A stretch of DNA of 64,000 bases from an uncultured Eubacteriales bacterium (GTDB lineage Bacteria > Bacillota > Clostridia > Christensenellales > Aristaeellaceae), in contig CACWXP010000015.1 in NCBI GenBank assembly GCA_902764875.1, positions 22,794 through 86,793 of the forward strand, in the 5' to 3' direction. The stretch's first letter is position 1. The number at the start of each line of letters is the position of its first letter. The notes under the pieces were generated by a model. The model had not been told where the DNA came from. It ran no database searches and was given only the letters and a program-made list of their open reading frames with translations. The position numbers were made by a program, and so were the translations under genes. Positions 44,608-52,713 of the stretch are shown piece by piece.

Positions 44608-45792
44608 ATGAAGAAATTTCTGGCTCTGACGCTGGTGCTTTGCATGGCACTGGCCGCAATCCCCGCCCTGGCGGAAACCGATTTCACCGGTACCTGGTAT
44701 CTCGTCACCATGGGACAGACCGCCGGCACCTTTGAACTGAACGCCGACGGCACCTGCGCCGCCACGCTCTACGCCAACACCGAAGAACAAAAGATGGAAG
44801 GCACCTGGTCCGCGGACGGAGACGTCGTTACCATTACCGTGCAGGAGCAGGCTCTGCCCATGACCTTTGACGGAACAGACCTGATCCTCGGCGAAGCGGC
44901 CCTCACAGCCTTCGGCAGTTCTTCCATTCCCGAGGGGATGGATATCTCCATGTTCTCCTCGCTGATCAAGTTCTCCCGTGAACCAGGAAAGATCACCATG
45001 GCTGAACTCAACGCCTACAATAACGACGGCACCATCCCGGAAGGCAAAACCAAGGAAGATATGGACGCTGTCGTGGCCGAAATGCAGGGCATGGTCATGA
45101 GCCTGCTGGGCGGCATGGGCGTCGATCTCGGCGGTGCCGACGTCGGACAGGGCACGCAGGAAGCCGCTCCGCCGCTGTCTGTTCTGGAAGATAACTTCTA
45201 TGTCCGGAAGAGCTGGGGCGACCAGCTGGAAGGCTGCTACATTGCCAAAGTCGCGAACGAAAACGACGCTCCCCTGTCCATTTCCGATGCCATCCTCGTG
45301 CTGAAGGATGCGGACGGCAACGAAGTCGGCAGAACAGAATACCTGGGAAGATCCGGATCCCGTTATCTGGAGCCCGGCGAAGCATCCTTTGTTTCCATCC
45401 GGGCGGATGTGGCTGAAGGAAGCACCGTAGCAAACTATGAGATTTCCTTCGAGACTTCTTCCAGAAGCTACAGCACGGACACGCAGATCGAGGCTGCCAA
45501 TCCGGAACTGCGGGTGAAGGAAGGCTACTGGACAACCTATTACGTCGCCGCCACCGTCACCAACGCCTCTGACGCACCTCTTTCCCAGGCAAGCGTCGTC
45601 ATCGCGCTGAAGGACAGCGAAGGCAAACTGCTGGATCTGGCCACCTCCAGCCTGTATCAGAACGAGCTCGCCGCCGGCAGCACCATCACCCTGATCGACA
45701 GCATCGACAGCACTACCATCGATTACTGCACCGAAAACAACATTCAGCTGGGCACCGTGGAAGCCTTCGGCTGGGTGGAAAGCAACGAATAA
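44608..45792 (+). CDS. Secreted protein with lipocalin-like head and two FxLYD-like repeats
   Basis: 394 residues. Signal peptide 1-22 (MKKFLALTLVLCMALAAIPALA). Residues 23-90 read like a small lipocalin-type beta sheet (DFTGTWYLVTMG, GTCAATLYANTEEQKMEGTW). A low-complexity Gly/Met link (about 165-190) leads to two related beta domains: about 198-275 (FYVRKSWGDQLEGCYIAKVANENDAPLS in part) and about 300-380 (LRVKEGYWTTYYVAATVTNA). Both contain N-x-x-D-A-P-L-S, indicating internal duplication. Function is unknown; an envelope-surface role is likely. AAAGGAG precedes the ATG. Confidence 0.65.
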   Translation: MKKFLALTLVLCMALAAIPALAETDFTGTWYLVTMGQTAGTFELNADGTCAATLYANTEEQKMEGTWSADGDVVTITVQEQALPMTFDGTDLILGEAALTAFGSSSIPEGMDISMFSSLIKFSREPGKITMAELNAYNNDGTIPEGKTKEDMDAVVAEMQGMVMSLLGGMGVDLGGADVGQGTQEAAPPLSVLEDNFYVRKSWGDQLEGCYIAKVANENDAPLSISDAILVLKDADGNEVGRTEYLGRSGSRYLEPGEASFVSIRADVAEGSTVANYEISFETSSRSYSTDTQIEAANPELRVKEGYWTTYYVAATVTNASDAPLSQASVVIALKDSEGKLLDLATSSLYQNELAAGSTITLIDSIDSTTIDYCTENNIQLGTVEAFGWVESNE

Positions 45793-45865
45793 TGCCTGCG
45801 CCGCCTGGGCCGAAAGCCGCATTGCACGGCCGGCTCCGGCAGCAGCGGTCGTATGATCCCATGTA

Positions 45866-45897
45866 AAAGGCCTCATCGCAGTCGCGATGAGGCCTTT
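45866..45897 (+). terminator. Bidirectional terminator between convergent genes
   Basis: Perfect 14-bp stem AAAGGCCTCATCGC / GCGATGAGGCCTTT around AGTC, flanked by A and T runs. It serves the secreted-protein gene on the plus strand and the sufCB pair on the minus strand. Confidence 0.85.
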
Positions 45898-45918
45898 GCT
45901 GGTGTGCCGGGTTTCGTC

Positions 45919-46836
45919 TTATCTCAGGAACCCGTTGATGATCTGTTCCTCGGCTTCCGCCTCGGTCAGTCCCAGGGTCATCAGCTTGGTCAGCTGTTCG
46001 CCGGCGATCTTACCGATGGCCGCCTCGTGGAACAGCGACGCGTCCACATGGTCCGCTTCCAGCCCGGGAACCGCCAGGATCCGTCCTTCGTCCATGATGA
46101 TGGAATCGCATTCCGTGTGCCCGCTGCAGGGCGCCTTGCCGACGATCTTGGCGTCGAATTTCTGGAAGGATTTATCCCTGGCCACAGACCGGCTGACCAC
46201 ATCCGCGCTGGAATCCTTTCCGTTCAGTTTCACGTCGTAAGTGCTGATCGCCTGCTGAACCCCGTGGGTCATCAGCCGCTCCCGCACCACCAGCTTTGCC
46301 CCGGCTTCCAGTTCCGCCACGGTGGTCCTCTCCGTGTCGTCGACGCCCTTGATCTGCACCATTTCCATTTCCATGGTGCTGTTTTCCTTCATATACACTT
46401 CGGTCACCGGGTTCAGGATGCGCTTGCCTTTCCCGTCGCCGGAGCCGTAGTGCTTCTCCACATAACGGACCTTTGCGCCGGGGTCCAGGAAGAACCGGTG
46501 AATCCCGTCGTGCTGGGAATCCTGGTTTCCGCAGTTGTCGATGCCGCAGCCGGCCACGATCACCACATCGGCGTCCTCGCCGATGAAGAAATCGTTGTAG
46601 ACCACTTCCTTCAGGCCGCTCTCCGTCATCACGACGGGGATGTGAACGCTTTCGTTCTTCGTGCCGGGTTTGATCCGGATTTCCAGACCGCTGACGTCCT
46701 GCTTGGAGGTGATCTCAATGTTCGCGGTGGAGCGGCGTCCGGCGGACTGGCTGTTCGCCCGGATATTGTAGGCGCCTTCCGGCACTCCGTGCAGATCCGC
46801 CACTTCCAGCAGCAGCCGTTTCTGAATCTCGTCCAT
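45919..46836 (-). CDS. sufB: Short SufB/SufD-family Fe-S scaffold
   Basis: 305-residue SufB/SufD-like protein, much shorter than E. coli SufB (about 495). It keeps the beta-helix core and the conserved end (GHTECDSIIMDEG, ADHVDASLFHEAAIGKIAGE). Several cysteines are present (AGCGIDNCGN, CSGHTEC). With SufC it matches the minimal two-gene SMS type of iron-sulfur assembly system known from methanogens and some anaerobes. No sufS, sufU or sufD lies beside it. Overlaps sufC by one base. Confidence 0.85.
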   Translation of the reverse strand: MDEIQKRLLLEVADLHGVPEGAYNIRANSQSAGRRSTANIEITSKQDVSGLEIRIKPGTKNESVHIPVVMTESGLKEVVYNDFFIGEDADVVIVAGCGIDNCGNQDSQHDGIHRFFLDPGAKVRYVEKHYGSGDGKGKRILNPVTEVYMKENSTMEMEMVQIKGVDDTERTTVAELEAGAKLVVRERLMTHGVQQAISTYDVKLNGKDSSADVVSRSVARDKSFQKFDAKIVGKAPCSGHTECDSIIMDEGRILAVPGLEADHVDASLFHEAAIGKIAGEQLTKLMTLGLTEAEAEEQIINGFLR

Positions 46837-47591
46837 CAGGCATCCTCCTCTCCGCGCATCTTTTCCATCAGCCGGTCACAGGCCGGCGCTTCCGCGCTGT
46901 CGGCGCCCAGGGAAGGATAAATCTCCTCCCGGGTCCCGTGTTTTTCCACCCGGCCGTCCTTGATGACCACGATCTCGTCGGCAATATTCAGGATCCGCTC
47001 CTGGTGGGAAATCACCAGGATGGAACTGTCCGCGATTTCTACCCGCATGTTCCGGAACACGTCGATCAGGTTCCGGAAGCTCCACAGATCGATGCCCGCC
47101 TCCGGCTCGTCAAACACGGAAAGCTTCGCGTGCCGGGCCAGCACGGTGGCGATCTCGATCCGTTTCAGTTCGCCGCCGGACAGGCTGGCATTCACTTCCC
47201 GGTCCACATAATCCCGGGCGCACAGGCCCACCGCCGACAGATAGTCGCAGGCTTCCGCGGCCGTCACCGCTTTTCCGGCGGCAATGCGGATCAGGTCCAC
47301 CACCCGGATGCCCTTGAAACGGACCGGTTGCTGGAAGGCATAGGCAATGCCCATGCGCGCCCGCTCCGTCACGTTTTTGGCTGTAATATCCTCCCCGCCG
47401 AAGAAGATGCTTCCTCCCGTGGGTTTTTCAATACCGGCAATCAGCCGGGCCAGCGTGGATTTCCCGCCGCCGTTCGGCCCCGTCACGACGATCAGCTTGC
47501 GCTCCGGCACCGTCAGGCTGACATCCCGTACAATTTCCTTTTCCGCTCCTTCCGCATCCACCTGGAAGGAAACGTTTCTGAGCTCCAACAT
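46836..47591 (-). CDS. sufC: Fe-S assembly ATPase SufC
   Basis: 251 residues. Walker A GPNGGGKST (38-46), signature LSGGELKRIEIATVLA, Walker B LSVFDEPEAGID, H-loop VISHQERIL. The KRIE(I/V)A form of the signature and the DEPEAGID variant are characteristic of SufC rather than transport ATPases. It drives conformational change in the SufB scaffold. AAGGAG precedes the ATG at a rather long distance. Confidence 0.92.
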   Translation of the reverse strand: MLELRNVSFQVDAEGAEKEIVRDVSLTVPERKLIVVTGPNGGGKSTLARLIAGIEKPTGGSIFFGGEDITAKNVTERARMGIAYAFQQPVRFKGIRVVDLIRIAAGKAVTAAEACDYLSAVGLCARDYVDREVNASLSGGELKRIEIATVLARHAKLSVFDEPEAGIDLWSFRNLIDVFRNMRVEIADSSILVISHQERILNIADEIVVIKDGRVEKHGTREEIYPSLGADSAEAPACDRLMEKMRGEEDA

Positions 47592-47683
47592 GAATCCATA
47601 AACTCCTTGCGTGATTATAGGATCAACAAATCCGTACCGGCACGGGGCCGGTCCAGAAGGGGGGTGTGATACTCCTGATCCGT

Positions 47684-48112
47684 TTACCGTTTCCTGTTCA
47701 GGATTTCACTCATCACGACGCCGCGGACCATGTCGCTGCCGGTCCATCCCAGCGGGAGGCCGGAGCGCGCCTGCGGCGCGGGAGGCTGATGTTCCTGTGC
47801 CCTGCCCGGCTTACAGACCGGCTCCATATTGCGCATCTGTTCGTCGTGGCAGGGGTCGTAGCCTTCCGTTGAGAAGGCGCCGAGGCTGCCGGTGAAGACG
47901 GAATCATCGTGATCCGGCTCGGAGAGGGTCGGCGTCAGGGGGCGCAGCCGCTCCGGCGCGGCCGGCGCCGGCTTTGCGGAGGTTTCGTCCTCCGCAGGGG
48001 CGGCCGGCCGGACCTGTTTTTTCTGGTTTGCCGCTTTCTTTGCGATGGAAATCGGCAGCCCGACAAAGATCCAGGCGAACAGGAGCAGAAGAATCGGTGC
48101 AAATTCTGCCAT
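47684..48112 (-). CDS. Single-helix protein of the floA operon, unknown function
   Basis: 142 residues: an N-terminal membrane helix (FAPILLLLFAWIFVGLPISIA, about 4-24), a Pro/Ala/Glu-rich linker (about 30-110) and a short ordered-looking end GWTGSDMVRGVVMSEILNRK. I recall a similar 'D(L/M)V(Q/R)G...(F/M)SEIL' tail on small proteins in clostridial genomes but no function. It starts 28 bases downstream of floA with GGAGGAAG as ribosome site, so it is co-expressed with the flotillin. Confidence 0.6.
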   Translation of the reverse strand: MAEFAPILLLLFAWIFVGLPISIAKKAANQKKQVRPAAPAEDETSAKPAPAAPERLRPLTPTLSEPDHDDSVFTGSLGAFSTEGYDPCHDEQMRNMEPVCKPGRAQEHQPPAPQARSGLPLGWTGSDMVRGVVMSEILNRKR

Positions 48113-48139
48113 CTCTACTTCCTCCGATTTCCTTGCGAA

Positions 48140-49246
48140 TTACTTCTTGGCGCGGGGTTCAGGCTCCTGCTGCTGGGGCGTGGCGGCTTTGGCGATGGAA
48201 TCGCGCATTTCGGTATCGGCGATGGTGTTCTTCATCTGGTAGTAATCCAGGACGCCCATCTTGCCTTCACGCAGCGCGGTTGCCATGGCGCGCGGCACTT
48301 CGGCTTCGGCCTCGACCACCTTGGCGCGCATTTCCTGAACGGAAGCTTTCATTTCCTGCTCGCGGGCGACAGCCATGGCGCGGCGCTCTTCCGCCTTTGC
48401 CTGGGCGATGCGGCGGTCCGCTTCGGCCTGGTCCATCTGGAGCTGGGCGCCGACGTTGCGGCCCACGTCCACGTCCGCGATGTCGATGGAAAGAATTTCA
48501 TAGGCGGTTCCGGCATCCAGACCCTTGTCCAGCACGGTGCGGCTGATCAGGTCGGGATTTTCCAGCACCTGCTTGTGGGTTTCGGCGCTGCCGACGGTGG
48601 TGACGATGCCTTCGCCGACACGGGCGATGACGGTCTCCTCACCGGCGCCGCCGACGAGGCGTTCGATATTGGTGCGCACGGTGACCCGGGCTTTGGCCCG
48701 CAGCTCGATACCGTCCTTCGCGATGGCGGCGACCACCGGGGTTTCAATGACCTTGGGGGTGACGCTCATCTGCACGGCCTGGAACACGTCGCGGCCGGCC
48801 AGGTCGATGGCGCAGGCTTTTTCAAAAGCCATTTCGATATTCGCCCGCTGGGCGGCGATCAGGGCGTTGATGACACGGTCCACATTACCGCCGGCCAGGT
48901 AGTGGGTTTCCAGCTGGGAAATGGTCAGGTTCAGACCGGCCTTGTTGGCCTTAATCAGCGGGTAGACCAGGCGCTGGGGCTGGATGCGGCGGATCCGCAT
49001 ACCGACCAGGGAGCCGATGGACACGTGCACGCCGCTGGCCAGGGAAGAAATCCACAGGCCCATGGGCACAAAGTGCAGGAAGATGGCCAGAACGATCAGC
49101 GCGACGACGATGATCGCGATCAGGAGGACGGTCCGGTCGGTGTCCGGGTTGCCGAAAACGCCCGCGGCCGACGCGGCGCCGGCACTGGCGGTCATGAGCA
49201 ACAGGGCGGTGAGAAAGACAAGCAGACGTTTGAGGTTGTTCTTCAT
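48140..49246 (-). CDS. floA: Flotillin-like membrane-microdomain protein FloA
   Basis: 368 residues. A signal-like N-terminal helix ([18 protein letters not shown]), then a membrane helix (about 40-63), the PHB/SPFH domain with [20 protein letters not shown] and [20 protein letters not shown], and a coiled-coil tail rich in Ala/Glu ([20 protein letters not shown]). FloA organises functional membrane microdomains. The extra N-terminal helix is longer than the Bacillus protein start. Partner NfeD gene is immediately upstream. Confidence 0.93.
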   Translation of the reverse strand: MKNNLKRLLVFLTALLLMTASAGAASAAGVFGNPDTDRTVLLIAIIVVALIVLAIFLHFVPMGLWISSLASGVHVSIGSLVGMRIRRIQPQRLVYPLIKANKAGLNLTISQLETHYLAGGNVDRVINALIAAQRANIEMAFEKACAIDLAGRDVFQAVQMSVTPKVIETPVVAAIAKDGIELRAKARVTVRTNIERLVGGAGEETVIARVGEGIVTTVGSAETHKQVLENPDLISRTVLDKGLDAGTAYEILSIDIADVDVGRNVGAQLQMDQAEADRRIAQAKAEERRAMAVAREQEMKASVQEMRAKVVEAEAEVPRAMATALREGKMGVLDYYQMKNTIADTEMRDSIAKAATPQQQEPEPRAKK

Positions 49247-49289
49247 TTTCAGATTCTCCTTTCACATGGAACAAAGAACATCAGCGGGG

Positions 49290-49775
49290 TTACAGTTTAC
49301 GGACGACGAGATGGTCGCCCTCGGCGCCGGAGACCCGGACGGCCGCTCCCTTTTCCAGGAACTCTCCGGACGTGGAAGCGTTCAGCCGCGTTCCGTCGAT
49401 CTCGATGAAGCCGGCGGGGCGCAGCGCGGTGACGGCGGCGCCTTCCTTATTCAGCCAGCTTTTCAGATCCGGGGCGGAGGAAACGCTTTTTTCCGCCCCC
49501 TTCAGGACAAGGGGACTTTTGCTCAGTCGGCCTTTCATCGCGCTGCGGTAGGAAATGAAAACCGCAACGCCCGCAAACAGGAGCACGCCAAAGGTGCCGA
49601 TCAGGCCCCAGAGCAGGCCGTACCGGGTGCCCGTGAGAACGATCGCGATGATCTCAAGGATGATGCCTGAGATTCCGGCGACGCCGAAACCGGGCATAAA
49701 GGCCTCGGCGATCATCAGGCCGGTGCCGAATACATAACAGAGAATCATAATCACTGTGCCGGTTGTAGCATCCAT
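49290..49775 (-). CDS. NfeD-like membrane protein
   Basis: 161 residues: three or four helices (TVIMILCYVFGTGLMIAEAF, GVAGISGIILEIIAIVL, LLWGLIGTFGVLLFAGVAVF) and a C-terminal OB fold (EGAAVTALRPAGFIEIDGTR, GAAVRVSGAEGDHLVVRKL). This is the short NfeD found beside flotillins, comparable to the yqeZ-yqfA arrangement in Bacillus but without the protease part. Start ATG 49775 has AAGGAGGT seven bases upstream. Confidence 0.88.
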   Translation of the reverse strand: MDATTGTVIMILCYVFGTGLMIAEAFMPGFGVAGISGIILEIIAIVLTGTRYGLLWGLIGTFGVLLFAGVAVFISYRSAMKGRLSKSPLVLKGAEKSVSSAPDLKSWLNKEGAAVTALRPAGFIEIDGTRLNASTSGEFLEKGAAVRVSGAEGDHLVVRKL

Positions 49776-49820
49776 CAAATAACCTCCTTTCCGGAACTTC
49801 ATTTTTCTTTCGGCGGAATC

Positions 49821-49829
49821 ATCATAGCA
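49821..49829 (-). promoter_or_regulatory. Extended -10 promoter of the nfeD-floA operon
   Basis: On the minus strand TGCTATGAT (TGn plus TATGAT), preceded by a run of T. No strong -35. Confidence 0.45.
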
Positions 49830-49974
49830 AAAAAACAGCCTGGAATACATGACAAACCGGGAAAGATAGCAAAACCTATTTTTCTGCCCGGGAGTGAAAC
49901 GACCTTCCTGGGCGAAAAACACTTTATCGTATTATAGCAGAAAAGTAACGGGAATTGCAATGCTCACGCGCGTT

Positions 49975-51384
49975 TTATGCGGCTTTGCGCAGGCGCAGGA
50001 TCTTGCGGCCCGTACGGACCTCCTGCGCATCGGGCATCAGCCGCTGGCGCAGGGAACGCATGATCTGGAAATAGCAGGGGAACAGGAAGACGTCTGCCGC
50101 GACCCAGGCGGCGGGATTGGCGAAGCAGGCGCCGGTGAAGCCGGCGGCGGGCACCACAAAGAGCGCAACCACCGTGCGGGCGACCATCTCGAACAGACCG
50201 GCCAGCATGGCGACACGGGTGAAGCCCATGCCCTGGATGCTCAGGCGGACGATGTTGACGAACAGCAGCGGAATATAAAACGAGGCGTTGATGAACAGAT
50301 AACGGACGCCCATGGACGTGACTTCGGGCGCCGCGTCGGCATCGATGAACAGCCCCAGCATGGGCCGGGCAAACAGTGCGACCACGCCGAAGGCGCAGAC
50401 GCAGTAGACGATGCCGAGGACGGAGGTGCAGCGCAGCCCCTGATGAATCCGGTCCAGCTTGCGGGCGCCCATGTTCTGGCCGGCATAGGTGGCCATGGTG
50501 GAGGCCAGGGCGTCAAAGATGCAGGCGAAGAACATGCTGAGCTTTCCGCCGCCGCTGACCGCGGCCACGGCGTTGACGCCCAGGCCGTTCACAGACCACT
50601 GCACCATGACGGAGCCGATGGCCGTGATGGAAAACTGCAGGCCCATGGGGAGGCCCGTTCCCAGCATTTTCTTCGCCAGGGCGGCATCCGGGCGGCGGTC
50701 TTCCCGGTTCATATGCAGCACCGGGAAGCGGCGGATCATGACGACGACACAGCCGATGCCCGCCAGCAGCTGGCTGACGGCGGTGGCCACTGCGGCGCCG
50801 GCCACATCCATTTTGCAGACGATGATCAGGAACAGGTCCAGCAGGATGTTGACCAGGGAGGCCAGCACGAGGAAAATCACGGGGGTGCGGCTGTCGCCCA
50901 GGGAGCGGAGGATGCCGCCGGCCATGTTGTACAGCACGCAGCAGGGAATGGTGGCAAAGATAATGCCGATATAGGAAGCGGAATGATCCAGGATTTCCTC
51001 CGGGGTGTTCATCAGGCGGAGCAGCGGCTTGCACAGGGTGGCCGACAGCACGGCAAACACAACGCTCAGCACGCCGCTGAGCACCACCGCGTGCCAGACG
51101 CAGCGGCGGACTTCCGTTTCATCCTTCGCGCCGAAGGCCTGGGCGATCGGAATGGAAAAACCGGAGCACAGGCCGAGACACAGGCCGATGACAAGGAAGT
51201 TCACGGAACCCGTCGCGCCGACGGCAGCCAGCCGCTCCGCCCCGAGGAAGCGGCCGACAATCGCCGTGTCCACAAAGCTGTAGAGCTGCTGGAACAGCAC
51301 GCCGAAGAGCATCGGCAGCGCGAAGGAGACAATCAGTTTCAGGGGGCGGCCCTCTGTCAGGTCGCGGGTCATGGTCCTGGACAT
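49975..51384 (-). CDS. MATE-family efflux transporter
   Basis: 469 residues with twelve predicted helices in two similar halves. Typical segments: PLKLIVSFALPMLFGVLFQQ, LYSFVDTAIVGRFLGAERLA, and GGILRSLGDSRTPVIFLV; the second half starts GLPMGLQFSITAIGSVMVQ. Such pumps export drugs or metabolites with Na+ or H+. The frame runs upstream to 51567, but the family start and GAGG site favour ATG 51384 (or 51372). Confidence 0.9.
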   Translation of the reverse strand: MSRTMTRDLTEGRPLKLIVSFALPMLFGVLFQQLYSFVDTAIVGRFLGAERLAAVGATGSVNFLVIGLCLGLCSGFSIPIAQAFGAKDETEVRRCVWHAVVLSGVLSVVFAVLSATLCKPLLRLMNTPEEILDHSASYIGIIFATIPCCVLYNMAGGILRSLGDSRTPVIFLVLASLVNILLDLFLIIVCKMDVAGAAVATAVSQLLAGIGCVVVMIRRFPVLHMNREDRRPDAALAKKMLGTGLPMGLQFSITAIGSVMVQWSVNGLGVNAVAAVSGGGKLSMFFACIFDALASTMATYAGQNMGARKLDRIHQGLRCTSVLGIVYCVCAFGVVALFARPMLGLFIDADAAPEVTSMGVRYLFINASFYIPLLFVNIVRLSIQGMGFTRVAMLAGLFEMVARTVVALFVVPAAGFTGACFANPAAWVAADVFLFPCYFQIMRSLRQRLMPDAQEVRTGRKILRLRKAA

Positions 51385-51507
51385 ACCGGATAAAACCTCT
51401 TTCCGCGGTGATTTTTCAACCGCTCGGAAGGTTATAGCACTTTTCCCGGAACAAAACAAGCGGGAAAAAACAGGCAGATTTCCGGACAGAAAAGCCATGC
51501 TTTCAGC

Positions 51508-51546
51508 AAAAAAGAGCGGGGAGCGTCCTGGCCGGACGCTCCCCGC
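51508..51546 (-). terminator. Terminator of hsp20
   Basis: Perfect 13-bp stem GCGGGGAGCGTCC / GGACGCTCCCCGC with a five-base loop; on the minus strand it ends in six T. It follows the small heat-shock gene. Confidence 0.9.
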
Positions 51547-51571
51547 AGGGAAAGGGGAGGGGGGCATGGGG

Positions 51572-52030
51572 TTACTCGATGCAGATGGTCTTCTTTTCGG
51601 GAACCTTCGGGGCTTCCTTCTTCGGGACGCTCAGGCACAAAACGCCGTTTTCGTACTTGGCCTTCACGTCTTCCTCGGTCACGTGTTCGCCGACATAGAA
51701 GCTGCGGGTCATGGTGCCGCTGTAGCGCTCCTGGCGGAGCACCTTGCCGTTCTGCTCATCCTTGTTTTCCACGGCTTTCGCGGCGGAAATGGTCAGGTAG
51801 CCGTTCTCCAGCTCCAGCTTGATTTCTTCCTTCTTAAAGCCGGGCAGATCCACCGCCAGCTCATAGCCGGTTTCGGTCTCCTTCACGTCCGTCTTCATCA
51901 TGCGGGACGCGTTTTTGCCGTAGAGCACATGCTCCGGATTGTCCCATCCGCGCAGAAGGCTCTGGCTGAAATCATTGAAAACATCCATCAGGTTCTCTCC
52001 GAATACTGCAGGCAGGAAACTATTCATCAT
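51572..52030 (-). CDS. Small heat-shock protein Hsp20
   Basis: 152-residue alpha-crystallin-type chaperone. The core domain spans about 45-140: MKTDVKETETGYELAVDLPG, FKKEEIKLELENGYLTI, ERYSGTMTRSFYV, and the GVLCLSVPKK signature; the tail KTICIE supplies the I-x-I motif for oligomer assembly. Two ATGs are adjacent (52030, 52027), the second being better spaced from GGAGGT. CtsR-type boxes overlap its promoter. Confidence 0.93.
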   Translation of the reverse strand: MMNSFLPAVFGENLMDVFNDFSQSLLRGWDNPEHVLYGKNASRMMKTDVKETETGYELAVDLPGFKKEEIKLELENGYLTISAAKAVENKDEQNGKVLRQERYSGTMTRSFYVGEHVTEEDVKAKYENGVLCLSVPKKEAPKVPEKKTICIE

Positions 52031-52127
52031 AAATACCTCCGTTCATCGTCCGCCGCTTTCTGCGGCGCCGGCGTTGTTTTTGTTTCTGCGGTCTCTTGCA
52101 CCGCCGCGTTCCCCGAACGCTGATTAC

Positions 52128-52182
52128 AGTATACTCGAAGATCAAAGAAAGTCAAAGCACAGAAAGGTCAAAGAAAGTCAAA
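52128..52182 (-). promoter_or_regulatory. hsp20 promoter with two CtsR-type operators
   Basis: On the minus strand TTGACT (52155-52150), a 16-base spacer and TATACT (52133-52128). Two direct-repeat boxes read on the plus strand: GATCAAAGAAAGTCAAA (52140-52156), overlapping the -35, and GGTCAAAGAAAGTCAAA (52166-52182). Both fit the CtsR pattern of two RGTCAAA heptamers three bases apart (first box has one mismatch). The arrangement predicts heat-inducible, CtsR-repressed expression. Confidence 0.75.
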
Positions 52183-52353
52183 AAGAGCGGAAATCTGCGG
52201 TATTTCTCATGAAAACTGGAAAATTCAATCAAAATCAAAAAAATTCGCGAAAACGCAGGAATCCGGAGCATCGGGGAAGAAATCTGTATACAGACAGAAA
52301 AGAGAATCAAGCTGATCAGAAAGTTACGTTTGAAAAGTAATGGGATTGCATAC
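52183..52353. other. AT-rich intergenic spacer upstream of hsp20
   Basis: A-rich stretch upstream of the heat-shock promoter. No gene, hairpin or promoter that I can support; a short minus-strand frame here lacks a ribosome site. Confidence 0.5.
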
Positions 52354-52388
52354 AAAAACGGACGTTCCGCGAAGGAGCGTCCGTTTTT
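52354..52388 (-). terminator. Terminator of the DUF1858 gene
   Basis: AAAAACGGACGTTCC and GGAGCGTCCGTTTTTT form a stem of about 11 bp with one wobble. The flanking A and T runs make it work in both directions; the only gene ending beside it is the minus-strand DUF1858 gene. Confidence 0.8.
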
Positions 52389-52406
52389 TCACCGCCGGAA
52401 GCCGGA

Positions 52407-52619
52407 TTACCGGGCTTCGGCGATTTTGGCGTTGATGGCCTCGATCACGCGGTCCACGGGCATGCCGTGCACGGCGCAGGCGTCCGCCAGGGATTCCGCG
52501 CGGGAAGCGGGGCAGCCCAGGCAGTGCATCCCGATGGAGAGCAGCACTTCGACCGCTTCGGGATACTGGGTAACGATTTCACCGATCAGCGTTTCGCCGG
52601 TTACATATGATTCAGCCAT
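52407..52619 (-). CDS. DUF1858 protein
   Basis: 70-residue protein of the DUF1858 family: TLIGEIVTQYPEAVEVLLSI, then GMHCLGCPAS with the family C-x2-C pair, and a helical end (VDRVIEAINAKIAEA). Members are thought to bind redox cofactors or metals through the cysteines but the role is not settled. AAGGAGG lies nine bases before the ATG. Rubredoxin is encoded 1 kb away, also minus strand. Confidence 0.85.
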   Translation of the reverse strand: MAESYVTGETLIGEIVTQYPEAVEVLLSIGMHCLGCPASRAESLADACAVHGMPVDRVIEAINAKIAEAR

Positions 52620-52713
52620 AGATCAAATCCTCCTTCTGAATTCGGGGTTCATCTTATCATCTTTACGGAAAAAACACAAGCGCTGCGAATTGCAGGGCGC
52701 CGCATTCCGCGGA

